A stretch of 64,000 bases of DNA, taken from SOIA01 sp964346585 (lineage in GTDB: Bacteria > Acidobacteriota > Aminicenantia > Aminicenantales > Aminicenantaceae). Below the pieces are notes generated by a model. The model was not told the DNA's origin, did no database searches, and saw nothing but the letters and a program-made list of their open reading frames with translations. A program made the position numbers and the translations under genes. Position 1 is the first letter of the stretch. Each line of letters begins with the position of its first letter. The stretch spans positions 1-64,000 of the forward strand of contig CAYFVQ010000121.1 of the NCBI GenBank assembly GCA_964346585.1. Direction: 5' to 3'. Shown in pieces: positions 41,988 through 50,367 of this stretch.

Positions 41988-42475
41988 ATTTTCTTCTGGA
42001 TGTCCTTGGATTTACTCTCAACCTGAGATTCCATTTTCTCTCGATATTTCTTCAGCTTTTCACTCAAAGAAGGATCCTTCAGGCCTAATACTTGGATCGC
42101 GAGGAGAGCGGCATTCGCCGCGCCAGATTTTCCCAGGCCCATCGTTGCCACCGGAATTCCTTTTGGCATCTGCACAGTGGAGAGGAGAGCGTCCAGACCA
42201 TTTAAGGTGGGGCTTCCGACAGGGACTCCGATAACAGGACGGATGGTGTGGGCTGCCACCACTCCTGCCAAATGAGCCGCTTTACCCGCCATGGCGATAA
42301 ATACCTCTGCACCATCCTTCTCGCAGGACTCTATAAGCTTGACCGTCCTTCCGGGAGACCGATGAGCAGAAGTGATTTCTAGTTTGTGAGACACTTGAAA
42401 CTCTTTGAGTATACCTAAAGCCTCCTTGGCAACTTCCAAATCCGAATCACTCCCGATAAAAATAGCGACTTTCAT
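41984..42475 (-). CDS. purE: N5-carboxyaminoimidazole ribonucleotide mutase
   Basis: Rearranges N5-CAIR to CAIR in purine synthesis. 163 residues, class I PurE. Motifs are IFIGSDSDLEVAKEA near the N-terminus, TSAHRSPGR with the catalytic histidine, IAMAGKAAHLAGVVAAHT and VIGVPVGS. It sits between purD and mtaB with 4-base overlaps (ATGA) at both ends, so translation is coupled. purK, its usual partner, is not in the window. Confidence 0.95.
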   Translation of the reverse strand: MKVAIFIGSDSDLEVAKEALGILKEFQVSHKLEITSAHRSPGRTVKLIESCEKDGAEVFIAMAGKAAHLAGVVAAHTIRPVIGVPVGSPTLNGLDALLSTVQMPKGIPVATMGLGKSGAANAALLAIQVLGLKDPSLSEKLKKYREKMESQVESKSKDIQKKI

Positions 42476-43752
42476 TCTCCTCCCTCCTTAACGGCACCGA
42501 TATCCTTCCGAAAATGCATGCCTTCAAAGGATATTCCAGAGATAGCCTTGTATATTTTTTCTAAAGTCTTATCGAGATTTTCTTCCGAAGCACAAATACC
42601 GACCACTCGTCCTCCGTTCGTGTAATATCCTCCATCCTGGTACTTTGTTCCGGCGTGGAAGATCTTGATTCCAGGCATTCCTGAAGTCTCTTCGAGCCCC
42701 TCTATCTTCTTCCCCTTTTCGTAATCCAGCGGATACCCGCCAGAAGCCAAAACCACGCAAGCGGACGCATTAGAGCTCCACTCTATCTGTTTCTCCCCTG
42801 CACTTTCCTCCACTATTGAAAGAAGGATATCAATAAAGTCACTCTCCATCCTCAACACCTGGGGTTGTGTCTCTGGGTCTCCAAACCGACAGTTATACTC
42901 GAGCACTCGAGGCCCTTCCTCTGTGAGCATCAACCCCACATACAGGACTCCCTTATACTTTCTTCCCTCTTCACGCATGTGATTCACTGTGGGGAAGACG
43001 ATAGATTCCATGATCTCTGAAAAGAAATCCTCATCGATGAAGGGAGACGGAGAAATGGCTCCCATCCCTCCTGTGTTCGGGCCCTTGTCTCCTTCAAAAA
43101 CCGCCTTGTGGTCCATTGTCGTCACAAGCGGGAGGACATGTGTTCCGTCGGAAAGGACGATGAATGATGTCTCCCTTCCCCTCAAGAATTCTTCCACAAG
43201 GACTCTTCTTCCCGCTTCCCCAAATTTCTTCTCCACCATGATCAGATTGATCGCGGCTTCGGCCTCTTGACGATCCTTGCAGATGATGGCTCCTTTTCCC
43301 GCAGCCAACCCATCGGCTTTGACGACCAAAGGGAAAGAGAACTTTCCAGAGTCGAGAACCCCCACTGCCTGTTCTGGAGAATCCGCCACTTTGGCCCGGG
43401 CGGTCGGAATGTTGTGACGCTCCAAAAACTGCTTGGCAAACACTTTACTGCCTTCCAGTTCGGCTGTTTTTTGATCCGGACCGAATATTTTCAGGCCTCT
43501 TTTCTCAAATTCATTGACTATCCCCAGGGTCAGAGGAAGCTCAGGCCCCACCACAGTCAGGTCAATCTGCCTGCTTTCGGCAAAATCCGCCAGTTCTTTG
43601 ATGTCGGAATCACCGATAGGGACATTCTCACCGATACTCATCGTGCCTGGATTTCCCGGGGCACAGAAGAGTTTGTCAAGCTGAGAGCTCTGGGCCAATT
43701 TCCAGGCCAATGCATGCTCTCTTCCTCCTGAACCAACCACTAATACTTTCAT
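42472..43752 (-). CDS. purD: Phosphoribosylamine-glycine ligase
   Basis: ATP-grasp ligase of purine synthesis that joins phosphoribosylamine and glycine. 426 residues from the ATG at 43752, fixed by the conserved N-terminus MKVLVVGSGGREHALAWKL; the frame continues upstream without family similarity. Other blocks are VVKADGLAAGKGA, GPNTGGMGAISP, YVGLMLTEEGPRVLEYNCRF and GDPETQPQVL. It overlaps purE by 4 bases. About 95 bases separate it from the glyA-like gene, which supplies glycine and one-carbon units. Confidence 0.96.
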   Translation of the reverse strand: MKVLVVGSGGREHALAWKLAQSSQLDKLFCAPGNPGTMSIGENVPIGDSDIKELADFAESRQIDLTVVGPELPLTLGIVNEFEKRGLKIFGPDQKTAELEGSKVFAKQFLERHNIPTARAKVADSPEQAVGVLDSGKFSFPLVVKADGLAAGKGAIICKDRQEAEAAINLIMVEKKFGEAGRRVLVEEFLRGRETSFIVLSDGTHVLPLVTTMDHKAVFEGDKGPNTGGMGAISPSPFIDEDFFSEIMESIVFPTVNHMREEGRKYKGVLYVGLMLTEEGPRVLEYNCRFGDPETQPQVLRMESDFIDILLSIVEESAGEKQIEWSSNASACVVLASGGYPLDYEKGKKIEGLEETSGMPGIKIFHAGTKYQDGGYYTNGGRVVGICASEENLDKTLEKIYKAISGISFEGMHFRKDIGAVKEGGE

Positions 43753-43846
43753 CTCATATTCCTTTTTCTGCCCTGAATTAAATCCAGATTGAATCATTCT
43801 GACAAAAAAGGACCTGCCCGTCAATGCACGCCGGCCCTCTTCTGCC

Positions 43847-45283
43847 TTATATAATTTCCTCCAGGTTCTCTTTGAGCATTTCTGCGAAACCCGGGTAGAC
43901 AAACACACTATTCAATATTTTCGTAGCAAGGGGTAAAGCTTCTTTCGGAGGAAGACAGAATTTCATCTCGAGAAAATTCTTGCGGAATTCTTTCACATCC
44001 TCTTTGATATTTTTATTCCTTATGACGACATCCGCGATCAATCCTGAAAGAACGTCGAAATCCTTCTCTTCCATCCCGAAGCGGGTCATTTCCTGGACAC
44101 CCATCCGGATTCCACTCGCCTCGAGGAATGTTTCATCATCGGGTAAAGCTTGATAATTCGTGACGATGTTGTTCTCTTCAAGCCGGCGGGCGATTTCGTT
44201 TCCAAGCCCGTACTCTCTCACCCGCATCAGGACTTGATGGGTCTCTGTGAATCCATCCTTCTCGTCCCCTTCGACCTGAATTCCCTTGTCTTTCAGAGAC
44301 CGGGCAAAGGCTTTTGCATTGCTACAGACCTGGCTCTGGTATTCCTCCTTAAACTCGTTCATCTCATAAGCTGCCGCTAACAGTGCCAGAAGGGTCCCCA
44401 AATGATGATTGCTCGTTGAACCGGGAAAAGCTCGGCCCTTGATATCCAGCCAGAGCTTTCGAAGGGGGCTTCCTTTGGGAAAGTTTCCCGCGATGACTCC
44501 CCGCTGAGGACCGAAAAAGGTTTTGTGCGTGCTTCCGGTTATGACGTCCGCTCCTTCCTGAAGAGGAGTCTGAAACTCCCCGTAGATTCCCAGGACATGA
44601 GCCATGTCATACATGATAACCGGGCGCACCTCCCAGTCCTTGACCAAATCCGATACAAACTTCACCGGCTCCTGGTAGATGAACATGCTCTTGCCAAAAA
44701 TCACGAGTTCAGGTTTATGTTGTTCGATGAGTTCACCGAGTCTATCTGTGTCGATTTTATAGAAATTCTCCTTCAAAACGGGAAAATTGATGACATTATC
44801 CTTTCCCGTTTCAGGATTTTCAGCCACAAAGTTGAATAAAGCTCCCATGGGCTGAGAGCTGAGATGCCCTCCTTTGGTCAACGCATTGTTCATGACCAGC
44901 CTCATCTTGCGCATCGGTTGACCCTCAGGACGATCGCGGTTCAGAAAACGCACCATTCCCTTGAAGACGACCTCATTGGCCATTTGTCCGCTTATCGTCC
45001 TGAGTTCGACCTCTGAGCAGCCGAAATATCGAGCGAATTCCTGCTGTGCTTCTTCCTCAACATCTCTGATGAAATCCGTTCCTTGATAAAAATAAATCTC
45101 TTCACCTTTCATGGTCCTGTGTTCTGCGTAGCGGCCGGAGGGATCGGAAATCTCACACATTTTCACCAGGAGAGAAGGGGTTGTTTCAGATGGAATGAGG
45201 TTAAACGATGCGCTCTGCCGCCAGTTATTGTTCTCTTGTATTTTATCAGATAAAGATCGGATCTTATCATGAAATGATGACAT
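43847..45283 (-). CDS. Divergent serine hydroxymethyltransferase-family protein
   Basis: PLP-dependent, fold-type I; expected to interconvert serine and glycine. 478 residues, about 60 longer than E. coli GlyA. The PLP lysine is in ITGSTHKTFFGPQRG, the aspartate in YDMAHVLGIYG, and the carboxylate arginine in SGIRMGVQEMTRFGM. The N-terminus has FNLIPSE instead of the usual ELIASEN, and the segment between RYAEHRTMKGEEIYFYQG and the rest is reshaped, so folate use is uncertain. Position between purD and rpiB supports a GlyA role. A good Shine-Dalgarno (AGAGGAG) precedes the ATG. Confidence 0.8.
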   Translation of the reverse strand: MSSFHDKIRSLSDKIQENNNWRQSASFNLIPSETTPSLLVKMCEISDPSGRYAEHRTMKGEEIYFYQGTDFIRDVEEEAQQEFARYFGCSEVELRTISGQMANEVVFKGMVRFLNRDRPEGQPMRKMRLVMNNALTKGGHLSSQPMGALFNFVAENPETGKDNVINFPVLKENFYKIDTDRLGELIEQHKPELVIFGKSMFIYQEPVKFVSDLVKDWEVRPVIMYDMAHVLGIYGEFQTPLQEGADVITGSTHKTFFGPQRGVIAGNFPKGSPLRKLWLDIKGRAFPGSTSNHHLGTLLALLAAAYEMNEFKEEYQSQVCSNAKAFARSLKDKGIQVEGDEKDGFTETHQVLMRVREYGLGNEIARRLEENNIVTNYQALPDDETFLEASGIRMGVQEMTRFGMEEKDFDVLSGLIADVVIRNKNIKEDVKEFRKNFLEMKFCLPPKEALPLATKILNSVFVYPGFAEMLKENLEEII

Positions 45284-45300
45284 TCTTTTTTCTCCTCTTT

Positions 45301-45753
45301 TTAAGGCTTAAAATTTCTTTCTTCTAAATCAAATATTTTCTGGAGCCGGTCCTGATGTCTTCCTCCCTCAAATTCAGTATCCAACCAGATTCGAACAATA
45401 TTGAGTGCCTCATCCTGAGGAAGGACTCTTCCACCCAGTGTCAGACAGTTTGAATCATTATGACTCCGGCTCATTTCAGTTGAATATTCATCCTGACAGG
45501 GAGTGGCCCGGATCCCTTTGAACTTATTGGCCACGATAGTCATCCCAAGACCTGTTCCACAGACCAATATGGCTCTATCAGATTGCCCGGAACAGACGCT
45601 TTTGACCGCTTTCTCTCCAAACTCAACATAATCCACCCTTTCTTCAGGCCCGCAGCCAAAATCCTCATACTCTATCCCTCTTTCAGATAGATAGGCCAGA
45701 ATGCTCTGTTTGAGTTCATACCCCGCGTGGTCCGAAGCCGTTGCGATTTTCAC
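45301..45753 (-). CDS. rpiB: Ribose-5-phosphate isomerase B
   Basis: Interconverts ribose 5-phosphate and ribulose 5-phosphate in the pentose phosphate pathway. 150 residues from the GTG at 45753, chosen because AGGAGGAGG lies just upstream and the conserved N-terminus VKIATASDHAGYELK starts there; the frame extends upstream to 45855. Motifs are DFGCGPEERVDY, VCGTGLGMTIVANK and ATPCQDEYSTEMSRSHNDSN with the active-site cysteine and histidine. It begins the minus-strand run rpiB-glyA-purD-purE-mtaB, which joins ribose phosphate, glycine and purine synthesis. Confidence 0.94.
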   Translation of the reverse strand: MKIATASDHAGYELKQSILAYLSERGIEYEDFGCGPEERVDYVEFGEKAVKSVCSGQSDRAILVCGTGLGMTIVANKFKGIRATPCQDEYSTEMSRSHNDSNCLTLGGRVLPQDEALNIVRIWLDTEFEGGRHQDRLQKIFDLEERNFKP

Positions 45754-46186
45754 ATCCTCCTCCTTTCTCAAACGAATGAATCCGGTTTCCTTTATTTCTT
45801 GATGTGTCATTATAACAAGATTTCGATGAAATAAAAAAGGGGTCGCAGTCGTCACTTTGATAGAGGAGGTAACTTGGGTTGAAAGAGTATCAGGTCAAGG
45901 TCTTGGGCGGCTCAATCAGGATCAAGCTTCAACGTTAGGCTTTTGCAGCCAGGCCTTTGGGATTAATTTAGGTCAGGCCTTGGCAGGATGGATGTCTACC
46001 CAACTGGAATCACGCCATGGGTATAGACATACAGAAAAGAACTGCCTCTGAAAGCCAAATTCCAACTGGAGCAAGGCCATCCCTGAATGCTATCTAATCA
46101 TTTACCCATATAAAATAGAAAAGAACCAATATATCTAAAGTCAATCTTCTTAGGAGGGAACGGTTTATAAAAATGAGAGCTGATGC
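45754..46186. other. Intergenic region with a half-palindrome
   Basis: A minus-strand TATAAT (45809-45814) may be the -10 of rpiB. GGGGTCGCAG at 45840 resembles the start of the 26.7/27.4 kb repeats and may be a decayed copy. Stretches rich in AAGGTC/GGCCTT near 45895-45990 also look like broken palindromes. No gene is supported. Confidence 0.45.
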
Positions 46187-47770
46187 TTATTTCTGTATTG
46201 GCTTGTCCTGTTTTATGAGAGAGGCCGCCTCCGGGAAAACTTCGATGGCCTTTAAAACAACCGGGTCATCCCTCTGATAAGCCCACCATCCATCTTCCTG
46301 GCTCCAGAGTGCGGAAAATATTTCTTTTTCCAGCCATCTCTTTATTTCTACCATCGTCGATTCAAATTCAGCCGGATCATATTCGATTTTGGCCTCCTGC
46401 AGATATGATTTAAAATCCTCGATGACTTTTGAGTCGGCTCTAAAATCCCGGCCGATAACTGTCTTCCCATCGACATTTTCGGTCTTTGCCCGCATTTCCC
46501 TAGGGAAAATAAACATTCTCGAAAGAAGAGTTTCCTTCTTCAAAAATTTTCTCGTGTACGAAAAGAACGCGCCTTTGTAAATGAAATAATAAATGATATC
46601 ATCCAAAGAAGATTTCACTTCATAGTCTGGAGATATTCCTCCCTGCCCCAGAACTTTCCTTCCCCCGATCGTATACCTCACTTCTCTTTTTTCCTCAGGG
46701 GCCTTCTTGCTTAATAGGTAATCATCGATGCGGGTGTAATCTCTTTGGATGGACCGGCCGCTCGGGGTGAAATATCTTGCCGTAGTCAGCGCCACGGCAG
46801 CATTATGGCTAATCGGGAACACAGTCTGCACGAGCCCCTTTCCAAAGGAGTCTTCACCGACAATTAAACCTCGATCATTATCTTTTATGGCACCGCTAAC
46901 AATCTCAGGGGCACTGGCACTCCCTCTATCAATTAATATCACGAGGGGCGTCTTCTCGTATTGATTGTCCTTCAAGGCGCGAAACTCCCTGTTGAAATCC
47001 CTGTGTCTTCCCTTCATCGAAACAATGACAGCGCCTCTGGGAAGGAACTCGTCTGAAATCTCTATTGACTGGACAAGAGTTCCTCCAGCGTTTGTCCTCA
47101 TATCAAGTATGAGCCTCTTCATTCCCTGCTTGGTTAATGAGGCCATTTTCTCCTCAAATTCCCTTGTCGTCGTTCCGGAAAAACCACGGATTCTGATGTA
47201 TCCGATATCATCCTGAAGGATGAACGCATAAGAAATGCTGTGGAGTGGAATCTCCTCCCTGGTCACAGTCATCTCTAGAGGTTTCTCCAACCCCTCGCGA
47301 GTAATCGTGATGTTGATCTTCGTTCCTTTAATGCCCCTTAATTTCTGCACGGCTTGCCGGCTTGTTATATTCTTCGTGCTTTCCCCATTGATATGAGAAA
47401 TGACATCTCCAGGGAGAACACCCAGTCTGTACGCTGGCCCCCCTTCGATGGGAGAGATGACGACCAAGCGATCTTCTTGCTTCTGAATCAAGATGCCCAG
47501 CCCATGGTATTTCCCCTCATAGTCTTCTGTCATCCGAGCCAGATAATCGGGATCCAGAAAATAGGAGTGAGGGTCCAGAGTCTGGAGCATCCCCCTAATA
47601 GAAGAATAGGTCAACTGGTCAAGATCGACATCCTCAAAATAATATTCCTCGAGTAGAGATGCGACGGAAGCAATCTTTTTGTAAGAGTATCCCCATATAT
47701 CTTCATCCTTAGCCGGAAGCAGGACGAGCACAAGGATCAAGGCAACAAGCAAAATGATCTTTCTCTTCAT
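46187..47770 (-). CDS. C-terminal processing protease (S41 family, CtpA-like)
   Basis: Periplasmic serine protease. 527 residues: signal peptide (IILLVALILVLVLLPA), an N-terminal helical region, a PDZ domain (about 85-170, with GLGILIQKQ and YRLGVLPGDVISHINGE) and an S41 catalytic domain. The nucleophile is in DRGSASAPEIV (about residue 284) and the general-base lysine in SFGKGLVQ (K311). The C-terminal ~150 residues extend beyond the minimal CtpA core. It is transcribed away from tatA and separated by ~290 bases. Confidence 0.93.
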   Translation of the reverse strand: MKRKIILLVALILVLVLLPAKDEDIWGYSYKKIASVASLLEEYYFEDVDLDQLTYSSIRGMLQTLDPHSYFLDPDYLARMTEDYEGKYHGLGILIQKQEDRLVVISPIEGGPAYRLGVLPGDVISHINGESTKNITSRQAVQKLRGIKGTKINITITREGLEKPLEMTVTREEIPLHSISYAFILQDDIGYIRIRGFSGTTTREFEEKMASLTKQGMKRLILDMRTNAGGTLVQSIEISDEFLPRGAVIVSMKGRHRDFNREFRALKDNQYEKTPLVILIDRGSASAPEIVSGAIKDNDRGLIVGEDSFGKGLVQTVFPISHNAAVALTTARYFTPSGRSIQRDYTRIDDYLLSKKAPEEKREVRYTIGGRKVLGQGGISPDYEVKSSLDDIIYYFIYKGAFFSYTRKFLKKETLLSRMFIFPREMRAKTENVDGKTVIGRDFRADSKVIEDFKSYLQEAKIEYDPAEFESTMVEIKRWLEKEIFSALWSQEDGWWAYQRDDPVVLKAIEVFPEAASLIKQDKPIQK

Positions 47771-47996
47771 GACAGTTCCACTGATTTAAATACTACCAAA
47801 GCCGCGGGCTCTTGTAAAGTTGATATTGACTTCCGGTATCTGGACCAGGTTCCATTTTCCACTTTTTGGCTCAATAAAAGAGAATTGAGTTGAGATTATT
47901 ATTTACCAATGAGGAGGGACAACGGAAAAAAGTGACCTGACTCCATTTGTCGGCTCCGCCTGTATAACGATATCTTTTCATGAAATCCCCTTTTCC

Positions 47997-48025
47997 TTGA
48001 CTTCTCCTAGTCATGAGGCTATATT
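47997..48025 (+). promoter_or_regulatory. Sigma-70 promoter of the tat genes
   Basis: TTGACT (47997-48002), a 17-base spacer and TATATT (48020-48025) precede tatA. The predicted start near 48032 gives a ~28-base leader containing AAAGAGAAGAG before the ATG at 48060. Confidence 0.7.
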
Positions 48026-48059
48026 TCCATAAGCATCTGTCATTCAAAGAGAAGAGAAA

Positions 48060-48305
48060 ATGTTCGGTAACATCGGATTTCCTGAGATACTCGTTATTCT
48101 TGCTCTTGCGCTTCTCATTTTCGGACCGAAAAAGCTTCCAGAGATCGGAAGGTCAATCGGGAAAGCCCTGAGAGAGTTCAGGAGGACTTCGGATGAAATC
48201 AAAGAAAAAATCGAAGAAGAGATCCAGGCCGATGAGCTGAAAGACATAAAAGAAGAGATTGAAAAGGACATCGAAGGCGATGAGGAAGGGAAAAAAGTCA
48301 CCTGA
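48060..48305 (+). CDS. tatA: Twin-arginine translocase subunit TatA/E
   Basis: Forms the pore-like assembly for export of folded proteins. 81 residues: one short membrane helix (ILVILALALLIF), then the invariant FGPKKLPEIGR hinge and an amphipathic helix (GKALREFRR), followed by a strongly acidic tail. The size and hinge fit TatA rather than TatB. No separate tatB is present, so this looks like a minimal TatAC system in which TatA serves both roles. tatC overlaps its 3' end. Confidence 0.94.
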   Translation: MFGNIGFPEILVILALALLIFGPKKLPEIGRSIGKALREFRRTSDEIKEKIEEEIQADELKDIKEEIEKDIEGDEEGKKVT

Positions 48306-49059
48306 CAGTATGACCTTCCTCGAACATCTCGGTGACCTCAGAAAAAGATTATTCCACTCCTTCTTGGCTATCATCTTTACAATATTTCCGGCCTGGTTTT
48401 TCCACGAACAGATCTTCGAGATCCTCGCTCGTCCAATCAATCAATACCTTCCTGAGGGAGAAACCATGGCCGTCACAAGGCTGCCCGAAGCCTTTATGGT
48501 TTACATTAAAGTTTCCTTCCTGGCAGCTCTTTTTGTCGCTTCTCCGTATATTTTTTTTCAGTTCTGGAAGTTCATCGCTCCTGGCCTCTACCAGAGAGAG
48601 AAGAAATATGTCATTCCTTTTGTCTTCTTCACGTCTATCTTTTTTATCAGCGGAGCCGCCTTCGCCTATTTCATCGTTTTCCCCTTTGCCTGCCGTTTTT
48701 TCCTGAATATGTCAGCCGACTTTGAATTGGTTATTAAGATAGATGAATATTTCAGCCTGGCTCTTAAAGTCATTCTTGGAATCGCAATAGTATTCGAGCT
48801 TCCCACGTTGGTTTTCTTCCTCTCTCGAATGGGCTTGATCACCGCGAAATGGATGGCTAAGAAATTCAAATACGCCTTCCTGGCCATCTTTATTATCGCT
48901 GCTATCATTACTCCAACTCCTGATCCGATTACCCAGAGCATTGTCGCTGTCCCGATGCTCGCACTTTACGGGATAAGCATCGGGATCGCTTTTCTCTCTG
49001 AAAAAAGAAAAAAAGAGAAAGCCAAAGAATCGGAATCCGAGGAAGATTTAGCCGGATAA
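48280..49059 (+). CDS. tatC: Twin-arginine translocase subunit TatC
   Basis: Receptor for twin-arginine signal peptides in the inner membrane. About 259 residues from the ATG at 48280, six membrane helices. Conserved stretches are MTFLEHLGDLRKRLFHS at the cytoplasmic N-terminus, FWKFIAPGLYQREKKY, SGAAFAYF, FELPTLVFFLSR and AIITPTPDPITQ. It overlaps tatA by 26 bases; the ATG at 48310 is an alternative start. The charged C-terminal tail (KRKKEKAKESESEED) is typical. Confidence 0.96.
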   Translation: MRKGKKSPDSMTFLEHLGDLRKRLFHSFLAIIFTIFPAWFFHEQIFEILARPINQYLPEGETMAVTRLPEAFMVYIKVSFLAALFVASPYIFFQFWKFIAPGLYQREKKYVIPFVFFTSIFFISGAAFAYFIVFPFACRFFLNMSADFELVIKIDEYFSLALKVILGIAIVFELPTLVFFLSRMGLITAKWMAKKFKYAFLAIFIIAAIITPTPDPITQSIVAVPMLALYGISIGIAFLSEKRKKEKAKESESEEDLAG

Positions 49060-49079
49060 ACATATATTTAGCCGACAGA

Positions 49080-50363
49080 ATGAGGAACAAAGAGAAAGTT
49101 ATTATCCGGAAGGTTCCCGATTACGACCCGAAAATCATAAAAAAAATCATCCAGGAAGGCATTAAGGATTTCGGCCTGGCCCCTCAAATCAAGGGGAGAA
49201 TCACCATCAAACCCAATGTGGTCATCGCCCATCCAAAAATGGCCCCGTCTGCATTCACACGTGCTGAATTCATCGATGGATTGCTCGGCGCGCTGGAAGC
49301 AGAGAAAAGAGACGAAATAAATACTGTGCTTTCTGAAAAATCAGGCGCCGGACTGCCCACAGCCAGGATGTTCAGGCGTGCAGGGTATCACAAACTCAAA
49401 AAAAAACACAAAACTAAACTGCGCCCTATTGAAGAAGCGAAAAAAAAGACGGTTCAACTTCAAAAAGGAGAAGTCCACACAAAGGCGACCACTGCCCAAG
49501 AAATCGTGGACAATGATTTTCTCGTCTACACGCCTAAACTGAAGAGTAACGTCTTGAGCCAGGGAATATCCGCCGCCCTGAAGCTCAACATCGGACTGCT
49601 CATGGATAAAGAAAGACTGCGGAATCACAATTCTGAACTGGACAGGAAAATCGTCGACCTCCTGGAAGTCGGCACCCCTGATTTTATCGCCACGGATGCC
49701 GTCGAGATCGGCACAGGAGGAAATCAAATGACACAGCATGGCCGACATCTGGGAATAATCCTGATGGCGACGAATCCTCTGTCCCATGATGTGGTTTGCG
49801 CTCATATACTTCATCTCGACCCTCAAAAAATCCAGCATCTGAGGCTGGCTCACGAGAGGGGCTATGGTTCGCTCAGTTTGGATGATATCGAAATCGAAGG
49901 GGACATCTCACTGGAAGAGATCCAGCAAAAAACAAAAAACCTGGACCTCGGGATGGTCAGAGTCGATAAGGCCGACTGCAATATCCGGACGATTACCGGA
50001 GAGCCGTATTGCGTGGGAGGGTGTCACGGGATCTTCCTCGACTGGATGTATATGTTTAAAGACAGAAAACCCGAGCTCTGGAAGAATATGCCGGCCTGGA
50101 CAGTTGTCATCGGTCAGTATGCAGGGGATGTATCAGCCCAAAGATTAATGGTGATCGGCACGTGCTCCAGAATCGACGGGAAGGTTCAGGCGAGAAAGCG
50201 AAGAAAAATCAGAGGCTGTCCCCCCAAGCACAAAGACCTCGTCCTCCAGTTTCTTCTCAAAGCCGGAATCATTAATCCTCTTTTCAGGCTGGACACAATC
50301 ATCGATGCCTATTTTTTCCTTTTTCTTTCCTGGCTCAGGAGATTGGTCAAAGGCAGGTTGTAA
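49080..50363 (+). CDS. DUF362-domain protein
   Basis: 427 residues with PF04015-like content: ITIKPNVVIAHPK near the N-terminus, a central NDFLVYTPKLKSNVLSQGISAALKLNIG block and TDAVEIGTGGNQMTQHGRHLG. Several cysteines in the C-terminal part (ADCNIRTITGEPYCVGGCHG, GTCSRID, RGCPPKH) could hold a metal or iron-sulphur cluster. The very C-terminus is hydrophobic (IIDAYFFLFLSWL), suggesting membrane contact. Biochemical function of the family is unknown. It follows tatC by 20 bases and precedes the aldehyde dehydrogenase by 4. Confidence 0.75.
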   Translation: MRNKEKVIIRKVPDYDPKIIKKIIQEGIKDFGLAPQIKGRITIKPNVVIAHPKMAPSAFTRAEFIDGLLGALEAEKRDEINTVLSEKSGAGLPTARMFRRAGYHKLKKKHKTKLRPIEEAKKKTVQLQKGEVHTKATTAQEIVDNDFLVYTPKLKSNVLSQGISAALKLNIGLLMDKERLRNHNSELDRKIVDLLEVGTPDFIATDAVEIGTGGNQMTQHGRHLGIILMATNPLSHDVVCAHILHLDPQKIQHLRLAHERGYGSLSLDDIEIEGDISLEEIQQKTKNLDLGMVRVDKADCNIRTITGEPYCVGGCHGIFLDWMYMFKDRKPELWKNMPAWTVVIGQYAGDVSAQRLMVIGTCSRIDGKVQARKRRKIRGCPPKHKDLVLQFLLKAGIINPLFRLDTIIDAYFFLFLSWLRRLVKGRL

Positions 50364-50367
50364 GCCC

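Noticed and set aside
45857..46051. Plus-strand 64-codon frame near the rpiB promoter
   Set aside because: No ribosome-binding site, and it lies across degenerate palindrome-like sequence.
47925..47975. GTGACCTGACTCC near the tat promoter as another palindrome copy
   Set aside because: Only a fragment resembles the GGGGTCAG family and no second arm was found.
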